From: Chitinivibrionia bacterium
Lineage (GTDB): Bacteria; Fibrobacterota; Chitinivibrionia; Chitinivibrionales; Chitinivibrionaceae
Direction of reading: 5' to 3'
Length of the DNA stretch: 64,000 nucleotides
Assembly (NCBI GenBank): GCA_009779925.1
Contig: WRAZ01000005.1
Span: 25,775 to 89,774 of the forward strand
Shown piece after piece: positions 45,581 to 53,060 of this stretch. The notes beneath the pieces were generated by a model. The model saw only the letters and a program-made list of their open reading frames with translations. It made no database searches and was not told the origin of the DNA. The position numbers and the translations under genes were made by a program. Within the stretch, counting starts at the first letter, position 1; each line of letters starts with the position of its first letter.

Positions 45581-45610
45581 AAAATACGTTATCGCCGAGC
45601 GTTGTGCCAA
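45581..45610 (-). promoter_or_regulatory. Promoter: TTGGCA, 18 bp, TATTTT before clpC
   Basis: The minus strand has TTGGCA (45610-45605), an 18-bp spacer and TATTTT (45586-45581) within GGCGATAACGTATTTTATG. The TAA stop of the Nudix gene is the first three bases of the TAACGT part. Confidence 0.6.
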
Positions 45611-46137
45611 TGTTTGTTGTATTCCAAAGACAAATTTTCATCGACTTCTATTATTTTATCGAGCATTTTGTCGCCGTCAAACACAAAACGTCCGCAAAAC
45701 TTCTTTCCTTCAAGCATTAAAGGCAGCCAAAATATGTCGTCCGCCCACATATTTTCGTATGGAATTTCGCCGACCTTACACCAAAACGGCTTAGCTTCGC
45801 CGGTTTCCGCTATTTCTCCGCTATATTCGTCGCTCACAAAAACATAACCTTTGAGCGTATAGCCGTCCGTAAAGCAAAAATTCAACTCGCCGACTTTTCG
45901 CGGATTTTCGGGAGTTATGCAAACTTCTTCCTGCGTTTCGCGGATTGCCGCCTCCAAGTCGCTTTCGTCGGGGTCTATTCTTCCGCCCGCCGCGTTTATT
46001 TTTCCCTTGCCGAGCCCTCGCTTTTTGTGGATTAGAAGGACTTCGTCGCCATTATTCCTAAAAACGAACGACAGAACGGCGTATTCGGAGAATTCCTCGT
46101 TTTTCCAGTGGTAGTCGGCGCAGGTTTTTATATTCAT
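45589..46137 (-). CDS. Nudix hydrolase (8-oxo-dGTPase / MutT-like)
   Basis: A 182-residue hydrolase from the ATG at 46137, which overlaps the DUF1016 stop by ATGA. The Nudix box spans 52-74: G52, E58, R66-E67, E70-E71, in GGRIDPDESDLEAAIRETQE; the usual final Gly is Cys. The arrangement VLSFVFRNNGDEVLLIHKKRGLGKGKINAAGG and a C-terminal FWLPLMLEGKKFCGRFVFDG resemble MTH1-type nucleotide-pool sanitisers. The substrate is inferred. Confidence 0.85.
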   Translation of the reverse strand: MNIKTCADYHWKNEEFSEYAVLSFVFRNNGDEVLLIHKKRGLGKGKINAAGGRIDPDESDLEAAIRETQEEVCITPENPRKVGELNFCFTDGYTLKGYVFVSDEYSGEIAETGEAKPFWCKVGEIPYENMWADDIFWLPLMLEGKKFCGRFVFDGDKMLDKIIEVDENLSLEYNKHWHNARR

Positions 46138-47279
46138 AAGTTTGTCTTTCTTTCGTCCCAAAAGTTCATCTCGTTTTCAATATCCTCTACAGTGGGAAGG
46201 TTTGCTTTTACCTCGCTTGCCATTACGTTAAATTCTTCTTGCCAATCGGCTATGCCCATGGGATTTTTGTAGCCCTCTAACGAATATTCAACAACTGTGC
46301 GATTTTTTTCTTTTACCAACAGTAAGCCAATAGTCGGCTTATCGTCTGGGTGTCGCAACACGTCGTTCACAATATTTTGATACATATTAAGTTGCGCCAA
46401 ATCGCCTACGTCAAATTTGCGCGTTTTAAGCTCGATAACCACGTAGCAACGCAATTTCAAATGATAAAATAATAAGTCAATATAAAAATCGTCGCCGCCA
46501 ACTTCCAAGTGCACTTGCCGTCCGACAAAAGCGAACCCCCGACCTAATTCAAGCAAGAATTTTTCTACATGTGAAACCAATGCGCGTTCTACTTCGGCTT
46601 CACGTCGCGTATCCGCTGTGCCAAGAAAATCAAAAATATAAGGGTCTTTGAAAACGTGCTCCGCCATATCGGAGTCTTTGGGAGGAACAGATGTTGAAAA
46701 ATTTGTTATGGCTTTCCCCTCGCGCTCAATAAATCGCATATCAATCATGTGGTGTAATATGTTGCTGCTCCAGCCGTGCTCTAATGTTCGCGCCGCATAC
46801 TTTTCTCTTATTTCGTTATCTTTAAGTTTGCTTAACAACATCAAAATACTGCGCCACTGTATTTTTGCAACAGGCTGTTGCAAAATTTCGGGACTTGTCC
46901 ATGTCTTTGCAAATCGCTTCATATTGCCGAGGTTGCGCGCGGAAAATCCTTCCATATCGGGAAACTCTTTGCACAAATCAGCCGAAAGTCGGTCAATTAC
47001 TCGCGCGCCCCAGCCCTCTGCTTCCTGCTTTTTAAGTATATCGTTGCCAATGTGCCAATATAACTCTATCATACCTTGATTTGCCTGTATGATAAAATTT
47101 AGCCGCGTGGTTTTAACGCGTTCTACGATAGCGTTCCGCAAGTCAAAGTATGCCGCGTCCATTTCGGAACTGAGCGGCGGAACGGGAATTACAACGCCTT
47201 CGCGTTCTCTTCCCATAGATTTTCTGCTATCGCTTGTATTTGCACTTCTTGTTTGCATTATTTGTTTGTTTTTTGACAT
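46134..47279 (-). CDS. DUF1016 / YhcG-type PD-(D/E)XK nuclease-like protein
   Basis: A 381-residue protein from the ATG at 47279, which has AAGGAG upstream; a longer reading adds 28 unrelated residues. The N-terminal DUF1016_N part includes IELYWHIGNDILKKQ and GFSARNLGNMKRFAKTW. The C-terminal nuclease-like domain has GDDFYIDLLFYHLKLRCYVVIELKTRKF, with D, E and K in PD-(D/E)XK order. Members are widespread accessory genes and have been linked to DNA processing, with no agreed role. Coupled by ATGA to the Nudix gene. Confidence 0.85.
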   Translation of the reverse strand: MSKNKQIMQTRSANTSDSRKSMGREREGVVIPVPPLSSEMDAAYFDLRNAIVERVKTTRLNFIIQANQGMIELYWHIGNDILKKQEAEGWGARVIDRLSADLCKEFPDMEGFSARNLGNMKRFAKTWTSPEILQQPVAKIQWRSILMLLSKLKDNEIREKYAARTLEHGWSSNILHHMIDMRFIEREGKAITNFSTSVPPKDSDMAEHVFKDPYIFDFLGTADTRREAEVERALVSHVEKFLLELGRGFAFVGRQVHLEVGGDDFYIDLLFYHLKLRCYVVIELKTRKFDVGDLAQLNMYQNIVNDVLRHPDDKPTIGLLLVKEKNRTVVEYSLEGYKNPMGIADWQEEFNVMASEVKANLPTVEDIENEMNFWDERKTNL

Positions 47280-47406
47280 TATTTTCTCCTTAGCGTTTAC
47301 ATATATAGAAATATACATTTTGCCATAACCAAAAAGAGGCGCCAAACAGCGCTTGTTGCGCAATTATATTTTTGTAATCGATATTTTCCGTTTTCCGCTT
47401 TGAGCA

Positions 47407-47417
47407 AATAGTATTTT
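47407..47417 (+). promoter_or_regulatory. GTATTTT-type promoter motif before the partner-switching operon
   Basis: TGAGCAAATAGTATTTTAA, 45 nt before the chosen STAS start. A TATAAT also occurs at 47444-47449, but its start site would fall at the coding start and give no leader, so the former is preferred. Confidence 0.45.
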
Positions 47418-47461
47418 AATATTCGGGAAAAATAAAAACCTTATATAATGGGGGTATGGGT

Positions 47462-47779
47462 ATGGATATAAGTATTACTAAAACGCGGAGCGGAGAAAAA
47501 ACAGTTATAGCCATCGAGGGCTGGTTAGGCGCTACAACCGTACCGAAACTCGAAGAGGTTCTGATTCCGGCTTTTGACGAAACAAAGCAAGTAGAGCTGG
47601 ACTTTGACAAACTTGCGCACGTGTTTTCCGCAGGATTGCGAGTGTTGCTCTTAGGCGAGAAAACCGCTAAAGCAAAAGGCGGCAAATTAACCGTAGTGAA
47701 CGTTTCTCCGGAAATTAAGGATGTTTTTGATATGACCGGATTTTCGGACATTTTAGAATATACTTTGAAAAGCGAGTAG
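47462..47779 (+). CDS. STAS-domain anti-sigma-factor antagonist
   Basis: A 105-residue SpoIIAA/RsbV-like protein: VIAIEGWLGATTVPKLEEVL, then LDFDKLAHVFSAGLRVLLLGEKTAK. S56 in the FSAGLR motif is at the phosphorylation position used in partner switching. The start at 47462 is preferred because GGGGG lies 7 nt upstream; the ATG at 47456 is too close to it. First gene of the STAS - PP2C - kinase operon. Confidence 0.88.
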   Translation: MDISITKTRSGEKTVIAIEGWLGATTVPKLEEVLIPAFDETKQVELDFDKLAHVFSAGLRVLLLGEKTAKAKGGKLTVVNVSPEIKDVFDMTGFSDILEYTLKSE

Positions 47780-47782
47780 CGG

Positions 47783-49750
47783 ATGCGAAAGAAAAATTCC
47801 AAAAAAACATCAGGGTTCAAGCAGAAGGGATATATGTCCATAAGGACAAAAATTCTTTTTATAGTGTTCGGTTTTTTCTTTGCTGTCGCGTTGGTTTTTG
47901 CTTTTTATTCGTCTTCCGCTACAGCCGACAACAAGCGCTTCCGCCTCGAAAGCGTAAGGCACGAGGTCGAGCTTAAAACGGGAGAAGTAAACAAAATGAC
48001 CGCCCAAATAGGACAAGCGGCGTTATTTTCCGCTTCGAGCGCGTTTATGACCCTCAGATATCAGTCAAGACCTTTGGGCGAAAAAATGGCTTACAAAATT
48101 CTGAGAAATACCGATGTCGCCATAGGCGTCGGCTTTTGGTTTGAGCCGTATCGTTTTGACCCGAGAGTACGGTTTGCCGGCGTTTATGCGTTTATAGACA
48201 GTGAAACCGGCGAAGTCGAAATGGAGAATTTTGCATTCGTCGAAACTTACGATTATCCGAAATCCGACTGGTATACCGAAATTGCATATCTTTTGCAAAA
48301 CCAGGGGCAGGTTGTTTGGACTCGTCCGTATGTTGACGATTCGGGCACCTTTGCTCTTATGGTTACGGCGGGCGCTGGCATATTCGACGAAGACGGAAAC
48401 CTGATAGCGTTATCGACCGTCGATTGGAAAATCGGCGAAATAATCGAAATGCTGACGAATATAAAGCCAACTTACGGAAGTTTTGCCGTCTTGGCTGACC
48501 CCGAAAAAAACCTGATTATATCAAATACCCTTACGATGAACAGCGAAGGGCAGATATTGTGCGAACTTCCTTGGGACATAAACTCCGATATTTTTGTGCT
48601 GAGGGGCGTGGAATATATGACTTTCAGACGTATTATGAATAACGGCTGGCTTTTGTCCATACAAGTTCCCGTAAATGAAATTTTCTCCGAAGTAGAATAT
48701 CAAGTCGGATTTTTTACGATAGTGATGGTGATTTTGGCGATTTTGATGTTGCTTTGCATTTATTATTTAATTTCGATTTTGGTAAACAAGCCGATTAAGC
48801 GTTTGGTTTCGGATGTTGTCAAGTTAGATTCTGAGAATTTAGGCAAACAAATTCAAATCAGTTCAAAGGATGAAATCGGAGTACTTGCGTCGGCTTTTAA
48901 TAAAATGACGACCAAACTGAAATCGTCTTTAGAACAAAGCGCAAGAGAGCAAGCGGAAAACCAGAGAATGAACACGGAACTGAACATTGCCACGCAAATA
49001 CAGGCAAGCGTTTTGCCGTGCGTTTCGTCTTTGTTTTCGGATGTAAAAGACTTTGAAATTTCGGCAAGTATGAAGCCGGCAAAAGAGGTCGGCGGCGATT
49101 TTTACGACTGCTTTTACGTCGATCCCGATACCTTTGCCGTTATTATTGCGGACGTGTCGGGTAAGGGAGTTCCGTCGGCGCTGTTTATGATGGTTGCCAA
49201 AACGCTGTTAAAAAGCAACGCGCAATTCGGCAAAAGCCCGATGGAAGTTTTTGAACATGTTAACGATTTGCTCTGCCAAAACAACGATACGAGTATGTTT
49301 GTTACGGTGTTTATGGGCTATCTCAACATTAAAACAGGAAAATTTACCTTTGTAAACGCAGGGCATAACCCGCCGCTTTTGCGCCGCAAGGAAAATTACG
49401 ATTACATGAAAATTAAAAAAGGGTTTGTTCTTGGCGGTATCGAAAACATGTCTTATGTTCAAGACGAAATTACTTTGGAAGCGGATGATGAAGTGCTTTT
49501 ATATACCGACGGTATAACGGAAGCGCTTAATAAAGAAAACGAACTTTTCGGCGAAACGCGCCTGCTTACGGTGCTAAACGAAAATCTTAATTTACCGCTC
49601 AGCGATTTAACATACAAAATAAAGAGTGAAATTGATAAATTCGCAGACGGAGCGGAACAAGCGGACGACATTACTATGCTTGCGTTGCGCTATAACGGAA
49701 ATGAAGGAAATTTAGCTTATGAAAGAACTTTCAGTAGAAGCAAAACTTGA
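47783..49750 (+). CDS. Membrane PP2C-type phosphatase with sensor and HAMP domains (RsbU/SpoIIE-like)
   Basis: A 655-residue protein: membrane helix about 23-45, an extracytoplasmic dCache-like sensor (about 50-305; WFEPYRFDPRVRFAGVY, YDYPKSDWYTEI, VVWTRPYVDDSG), a second helix (about 308-332), HAMP (about 335-385) and a SpoIIE/PP2C domain (about 425-645) with SMKPAKEVGGDFYD, ADVSGKGVPSALFMM and VNAGHNPPLL. It would dephosphorylate the upstream STAS protein in response to an extracellular cue. Overlaps the next gene by 32 nt. Confidence 0.9.
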   Translation: MRKKNSKKTSGFKQKGYMSIRTKILFIVFGFFFAVALVFAFYSSSATADNKRFRLESVRHEVELKTGEVNKMTAQIGQAALFSASSAFMTLRYQSRPLGEKMAYKILRNTDVAIGVGFWFEPYRFDPRVRFAGVYAFIDSETGEVEMENFAFVETYDYPKSDWYTEIAYLLQNQGQVVWTRPYVDDSGTFALMVTAGAGIFDEDGNLIALSTVDWKIGEIIEMLTNIKPTYGSFAVLADPEKNLIISNTLTMNSEGQILCELPWDINSDIFVLRGVEYMTFRRIMNNGWLLSIQVPVNEIFSEVEYQVGFFTIVMVILAILMLLCIYYLISILVNKPIKRLVSDVVKLDSENLGKQIQISSKDEIGVLASAFNKMTTKLKSSLEQSAREQAENQRMNTELNIATQIQASVLPCVSSLFSDVKDFEISASMKPAKEVGGDFYDCFYVDPDTFAVIIADVSGKGVPSALFMMVAKTLLKSNAQFGKSPMEVFEHVNDLLCQNNDTSMFVTVFMGYLNIKTGKFTFVNAGHNPPLLRRKENYDYMKIKKGFVLGGIENMSYVQDEITLEADDEVLLYTDGITEALNKENELFGETRLLTVLNENLNLPLSDLTYKIKSEIDKFADGAEQADDITMLALRYNGNEGNLAYERTFSRSKT

Positions 49751-50120
49751 AAATCGGGACGCAGTTCAAAACTTTGTCGCCGAAGAATTAGAGGTGTTCG
49801 GCTGCCCGATAAAAGAGCAAACGAAGATTGCCATTGCAGTAGAAGAAGTATTTGTGAATATCGCAAATTATGCGTACGACCATCCTGTCGGCAACATTAA
49901 CGTACGCATTTCCGGCGGAGAAGAAATCATTATTGATTTTGAAGACAACGGAAGACCGTATAATCCTCTCAAAAACGCCGATCCCGACATCACCAAGAGC
50001 GCGGAAGAACGCGAAATCGGCGGTTTGGGAGTGTTTATGGTGAAAAAAATAATGGACGCGGTTGAGTACAAACACGAAGATGGCAAAAATATTTTGACGA
50101 TACATAAGAAAATCGCGTAA
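49719..50120 (+). CDS. RsbW/SpoIIAB-like anti-sigma-factor serine kinase
   Basis: A 133-residue HATPase_c_2 protein: N-box AVEEVFVNIANYAY, G1 FEDNGRPYNP and G2 GGLGVFMVKKIMD are present. It would phosphorylate the STAS protein and bind either it or a target such as a sigma factor. Starts inside the phosphatase gene with AAGGAAATTTAGCTT upstream. No sigma factor gene is nearby, so the output is not identifiable. Confidence 0.88.
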   Translation: MKELSVEAKLENRDAVQNFVAEELEVFGCPIKEQTKIAIAVEEVFVNIANYAYDHPVGNINVRISGGEEIIIDFEDNGRPYNPLKNADPDITKSAEEREIGGLGVFMVKKIMDAVEYKHEDGKNILTIHKKIA

Positions 50121-50134
50121 AAACTAACGCGCTC

Positions 50135-50827
50135 TTATTTCCATGCTCCCATTGCTTTCCATTTTTGACTTTCGCGCAAACTTACAACTTCGTTTCCGGA
50201 AATTATTATATGGTCAACTAAAGGGATTTCGAGCGCGTTGCCCGCCGTGGCGATTTTTTGCGTTAAAATCCAATCGGTATTTGATGCTTCAAGCGATTTG
50301 GCGGGGTGATTATGCGCAATAATTATGCCTGCCGCTTTTACTTGCATTGCTCTGTCAAAAAGTTTTTGCGGCTGAATGGGACAATTTGCAGCAACTCCTT
50401 TTGCCACGATTTCCGTCGAAATTATGCCGTTTTGCTTGTCGAGTAGAAACAAAATTATGTATTCTTCGCACAAATTTCCAAAATTAAAAGACAAGTATTT
50501 TGCGACATCGTTTTTGCCATTCAGTCTGAATTCGCGCTGAGTAATTTCTTCTTTCAGGCAAAATCCCTGCATATCTTTTATGAATTTTATTAGCGAAACG
50601 CTTCTTTTTCCGAGCCCGTCGATTTCTTCCAGTTCGCGTTTTGGGGCGTTAAGGACGCCGCTTATGGTTTTGTATTTGGCAAGCAAGTCTTTTGCGAGCG
50701 GCTTTACGTCTTTTCGCGGAATAAGCACGCACAAAAACAATTCCAATATTTCATAGTCGTGAAACGCCTCAATTCCGCTTTTTTCGTATCTTTCAAGTAT
50801 GCGTTGCCTGTGTCCTTGGACGTCCAT
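50135..50827 (-). CDS. radC: RadC / JAB-domain protein
   Basis: A 230-residue protein with an N-terminal helix-hairpin-helix region (about 40-85; LEEIDGLGKRSVSLI) and a JAMM/MPN+ metal motif: H172, H174 (AHNHP) and D185. Historically named for DNA repair, though that role is disputed and the molecular function is unsettled. Follows pyrD on the minus strand with a 1-nt gap, so it is probably co-transcribed. Confidence 0.9.
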   Translation of the reverse strand: MDVQGHRQRILERYEKSGIEAFHDYEILELFLCVLIPRKDVKPLAKDLLAKYKTISGVLNAPKRELEEIDGLGKRSVSLIKFIKDMQGFCLKEEITQREFRLNGKNDVAKYLSFNFGNLCEEYIILFLLDKQNGIISTEIVAKGVAANCPIQPQKLFDRAMQVKAAGIIIAHNHPAKSLEASNTDWILTQKIATAGNALEIPLVDHIIISGNEVVSLRESQKWKAMGAWK

Positions 50828-50828
50828 T

Positions 50829-51743
50829 TTAATTTTCCATTAAACTTGAAATTTGCGCAATGTTTTCCACTTTTTTCTCGCGCATCCATTCCTCAATTCC
50901 CGAAAGAATGGTATTTGAAATTTGCGGGTCGATAAAATTTGCCGTTCCTATCTGAATAGCCGTTGCTCCCGCCAAAAAATACTGAATAGCGTCGTCGGCG
51001 CAGATAATTCCGCCCATTCCGATAACGGGAATTTTCACTCTTCGGCTCACCTGATAAACCATTCTTACACCGACGGGTCTTATGGCGGGTCCCGAAAGTC
51101 CTCCTGTTTTATTCGCCAGTACGGGGCGGCATTTTTTTGTGTCGATAACCATTCCTACAAGCGTATTTATGCAACTTACCGCATCCGCGCCGCCTGTTTC
51201 CGCCGCCGTCGCGATTTCGCAAATATCGCTAACATTTGGCGAAAGTTTAATAATAAGCGGTTTTTTAGTGAGTTTTCTGAGTTTTGCTGTAATTTGCTCT
51301 ACAAGTTTTGGGTCGGTGCCGAATTGCATCGCGCCTTTTTTAACGTTCGGGCAAGATAAATTTATTTCAAATCCCCAAACATTGTCGATTTCTTCCAGTT
51401 TTTCCACAACTTGGCAATAATCTTCCTCGCTTGTTCCCGCAACATTCGGGATAATCGCCGTTTGTCCGCATTTTTCTTTAAGCCAAGGCAGTTTTTCGCT
51501 GATAAATTTTTCAACGCCGACGTTTGCAAGCCCGATAGCGTTAAGCATTCCCGATGGGGTTTCTATAATTCGCGGCGTGGGGTTGCCCAAGCGCGGCTCA
51601 AGGGTAATCGCTTTTGTGTAAATTGCGCCGATTTCATTCAGGTTGCAAAAAGGCTCGTATTCTTCGCCGTATCCGAAAGTTCCGCTTGCAACGCCAATTG
51701 GGTTTTGCAGAGTTTTGTCTTTAATTTTTACTGTTAAGTTCAT
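50829..51743 (-). CDS. pyrD: Dihydroorotate dehydrogenase, class 1B catalytic subunit
   Basis: Fourth step of pyrimidine synthesis: dihydroorotate to orotate, FMN-dependent. The 304-residue product begins MNLTVKIKDKTLQNPIGVASGTFGYG and has the class 1 catalytic cysteine C131 in INLSCPN, plus VIGMGGIICADDAIQYFLAGA for FMN phosphate. Class 1B enzymes pair with PyrK; no pyrK is adjacent here. A variant promoter motif (AAATATTATTTT on the minus strand) lies about 30 nt upstream. Confidence 0.94.
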   Translation of the reverse strand: MNLTVKIKDKTLQNPIGVASGTFGYGEEYEPFCNLNEIGAIYTKAITLEPRLGNPTPRIIETPSGMLNAIGLANVGVEKFISEKLPWLKEKCGQTAIIPNVAGTSEEDYCQVVEKLEEIDNVWGFEINLSCPNVKKGAMQFGTDPKLVEQITAKLRKLTKKPLIIKLSPNVSDICEIATAAETGGADAVSCINTLVGMVIDTKKCRPVLANKTGGLSGPAIRPVGVRMVYQVSRRVKIPVIGMGGIICADDAIQYFLAGATAIQIGTANFIDPQISNTILSGIEEWMREKKVENIAQISSLMEN

Positions 51744-51796
51744 AGTTATCCTTACGCAAAATTTTTATACGAAAATAATATTTGCCGAAAATAAAA

Positions 51797-51820
51797 AGGG
51801 CGTATGCCATACGCCTCTAC
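51797..51820. repeat. GGGGCG-family palindrome between GH5 and pyrD
   Basis: AGGGCGTATG and CATACGCCTCTAC form a hairpin. It lies just downstream of the GH5 gene on the minus strand and shares the GGGCGTAT core with 18935-19015. Confidence 0.65.
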
Positions 51821-51828
51821 GAAATTGC

Positions 51829-53046
51829 TTAAAAAACGAACATTGCCGCCAAAGTTTGCGCCCAAAGTCCTGCGTTTGCTCTTCCGTTTGAGCGCTCAAG
51901 CAATCTGAAATTACCGCCGTCATCCCAGTAAATAGGCACAATTCCGTTTGCAACAGCCGCCGTTGCCACTGTGCGAATATATTCAATGTGTGTATTTCTT
52001 ATTTCTGCAGACATATTGCTGCGTATATTAGTTTGCGCGCCCCATTCTCCGATATATACCGCAATGCCTCTGTCTATAAAAGTTGTTTTAAGATTTCCTA
52101 TTGCGTAAGCAGGGTGTCCTCTTTCGTTCTGTTCCCAAGTATGCAATAGCGTTTGCCCCGGCGTCTGATTTGATATATCTGCTACCGTATATCGCCAAGG
52201 GTGATAATAGTGAGCCGAGACTATCAGTTTGTCGGTGCCGTTAGCGCCGTCGTTCGGCAATAATCTGCCGCGAGCGTGAGCGGCTATAACGGTTTCGGGC
52301 TCCGTGCTACCCAGACCGGGAACTGCCACAAAACGAGTTGTGTTATTGTCCCCTGTTGCACGAATTGCATTTAATGCCGCTTGGTTCCACTCGTACAAAA
52401 TATCCTGTTCCCTTGGAGTTGCGTTAAACCCCCAATTACCCGAATGGACTTCGTTCATCGTTTCAAAAATGAGATAATCTCCGTAATTTCTGAAATATTC
52501 GGCTATTTGAGCCCAAACGACTGCGAGTTGGTTTTGAATTTCAGCTCTTTTTTCAGAGTTATTAACCGCCGTGGCAAAATCCAAAAATCCCCAAGTGCCT
52601 CTGTGGGGTTCCGTGTAATTTCCGTCGTGGTGTATGTTTATTATTATTGCCTTGAAGCCCGCGTTTCTTGCATAATTTACAACTTCGGCGACGCGTCTGA
52701 GTCGTGCCTCGCTTACCCTGAATTCGGGAGCGGGACCTATGTGTCCTATCCACGTGCAGGGGATGCGTACCATATCAAAACCCGATTGCCTTACGCCGTT
52801 GAATAATTGTTGCGTTGCCAAAGGGCGCCCGCTAATCCAAAAACTTTCGATTGCCAACGTTCTGTTGTCGTTTACTGCGTCCAAGGTGTTGCCCAAATTC
52901 CAGCCCATTCGGATGTTGTTATCCATTAAAAACTGCAATGCGGTTTTCCCTGACATTTGTTCGGGCGTTTGCGGTCTTGGGTCTGCGAAAACAGAGGCGG
53001 AAAAGCATAACGTTGCGAGTGCGAGCGTTTTTAGAAAATTTTCCAT
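51829..53046 (-). CDS. Secreted GH5 family endoglucanase
   Basis: A 405-residue glycoside hydrolase with a signal peptide (MENFLKTLALATLCFSASVFA). Typical GH5 landmarks are GWNLGNTLDA, VRIPCTWIGHIG, IINIHHD, ETMNEVH with acid/base E199, AHYYHPWRYT and YIGEWGA with nucleophile E334. It likely cleaves beta-1,4-glucans such as cellulose. No carbohydrate-binding module or sorting tail. Ribosome site AAGGAG. Last gene of a three-gene minus-strand cluster of exported glycan-active proteins. Confidence 0.93.
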   Translation of the reverse strand: MENFLKTLALATLCFSASVFADPRPQTPEQMSGKTALQFLMDNNIRMGWNLGNTLDAVNDNRTLAIESFWISGRPLATQQLFNGVRQSGFDMVRIPCTWIGHIGPAPEFRVSEARLRRVAEVVNYARNAGFKAIIINIHHDGNYTEPHRGTWGFLDFATAVNNSEKRAEIQNQLAVVWAQIAEYFRNYGDYLIFETMNEVHSGNWGFNATPREQDILYEWNQAALNAIRATGDNNTTRFVAVPGLGSTEPETVIAAHARGRLLPNDGANGTDKLIVSAHYYHPWRYTVADISNQTPGQTLLHTWEQNERGHPAYAIGNLKTTFIDRGIAVYIGEWGAQTNIRSNMSAEIRNTHIEYIRTVATAAVANGIVPIYWDDGGNFRLLERSNGRANAGLWAQTLAAMFVF

Positions 53047-53060
53047 AACATTCTCCTTTT

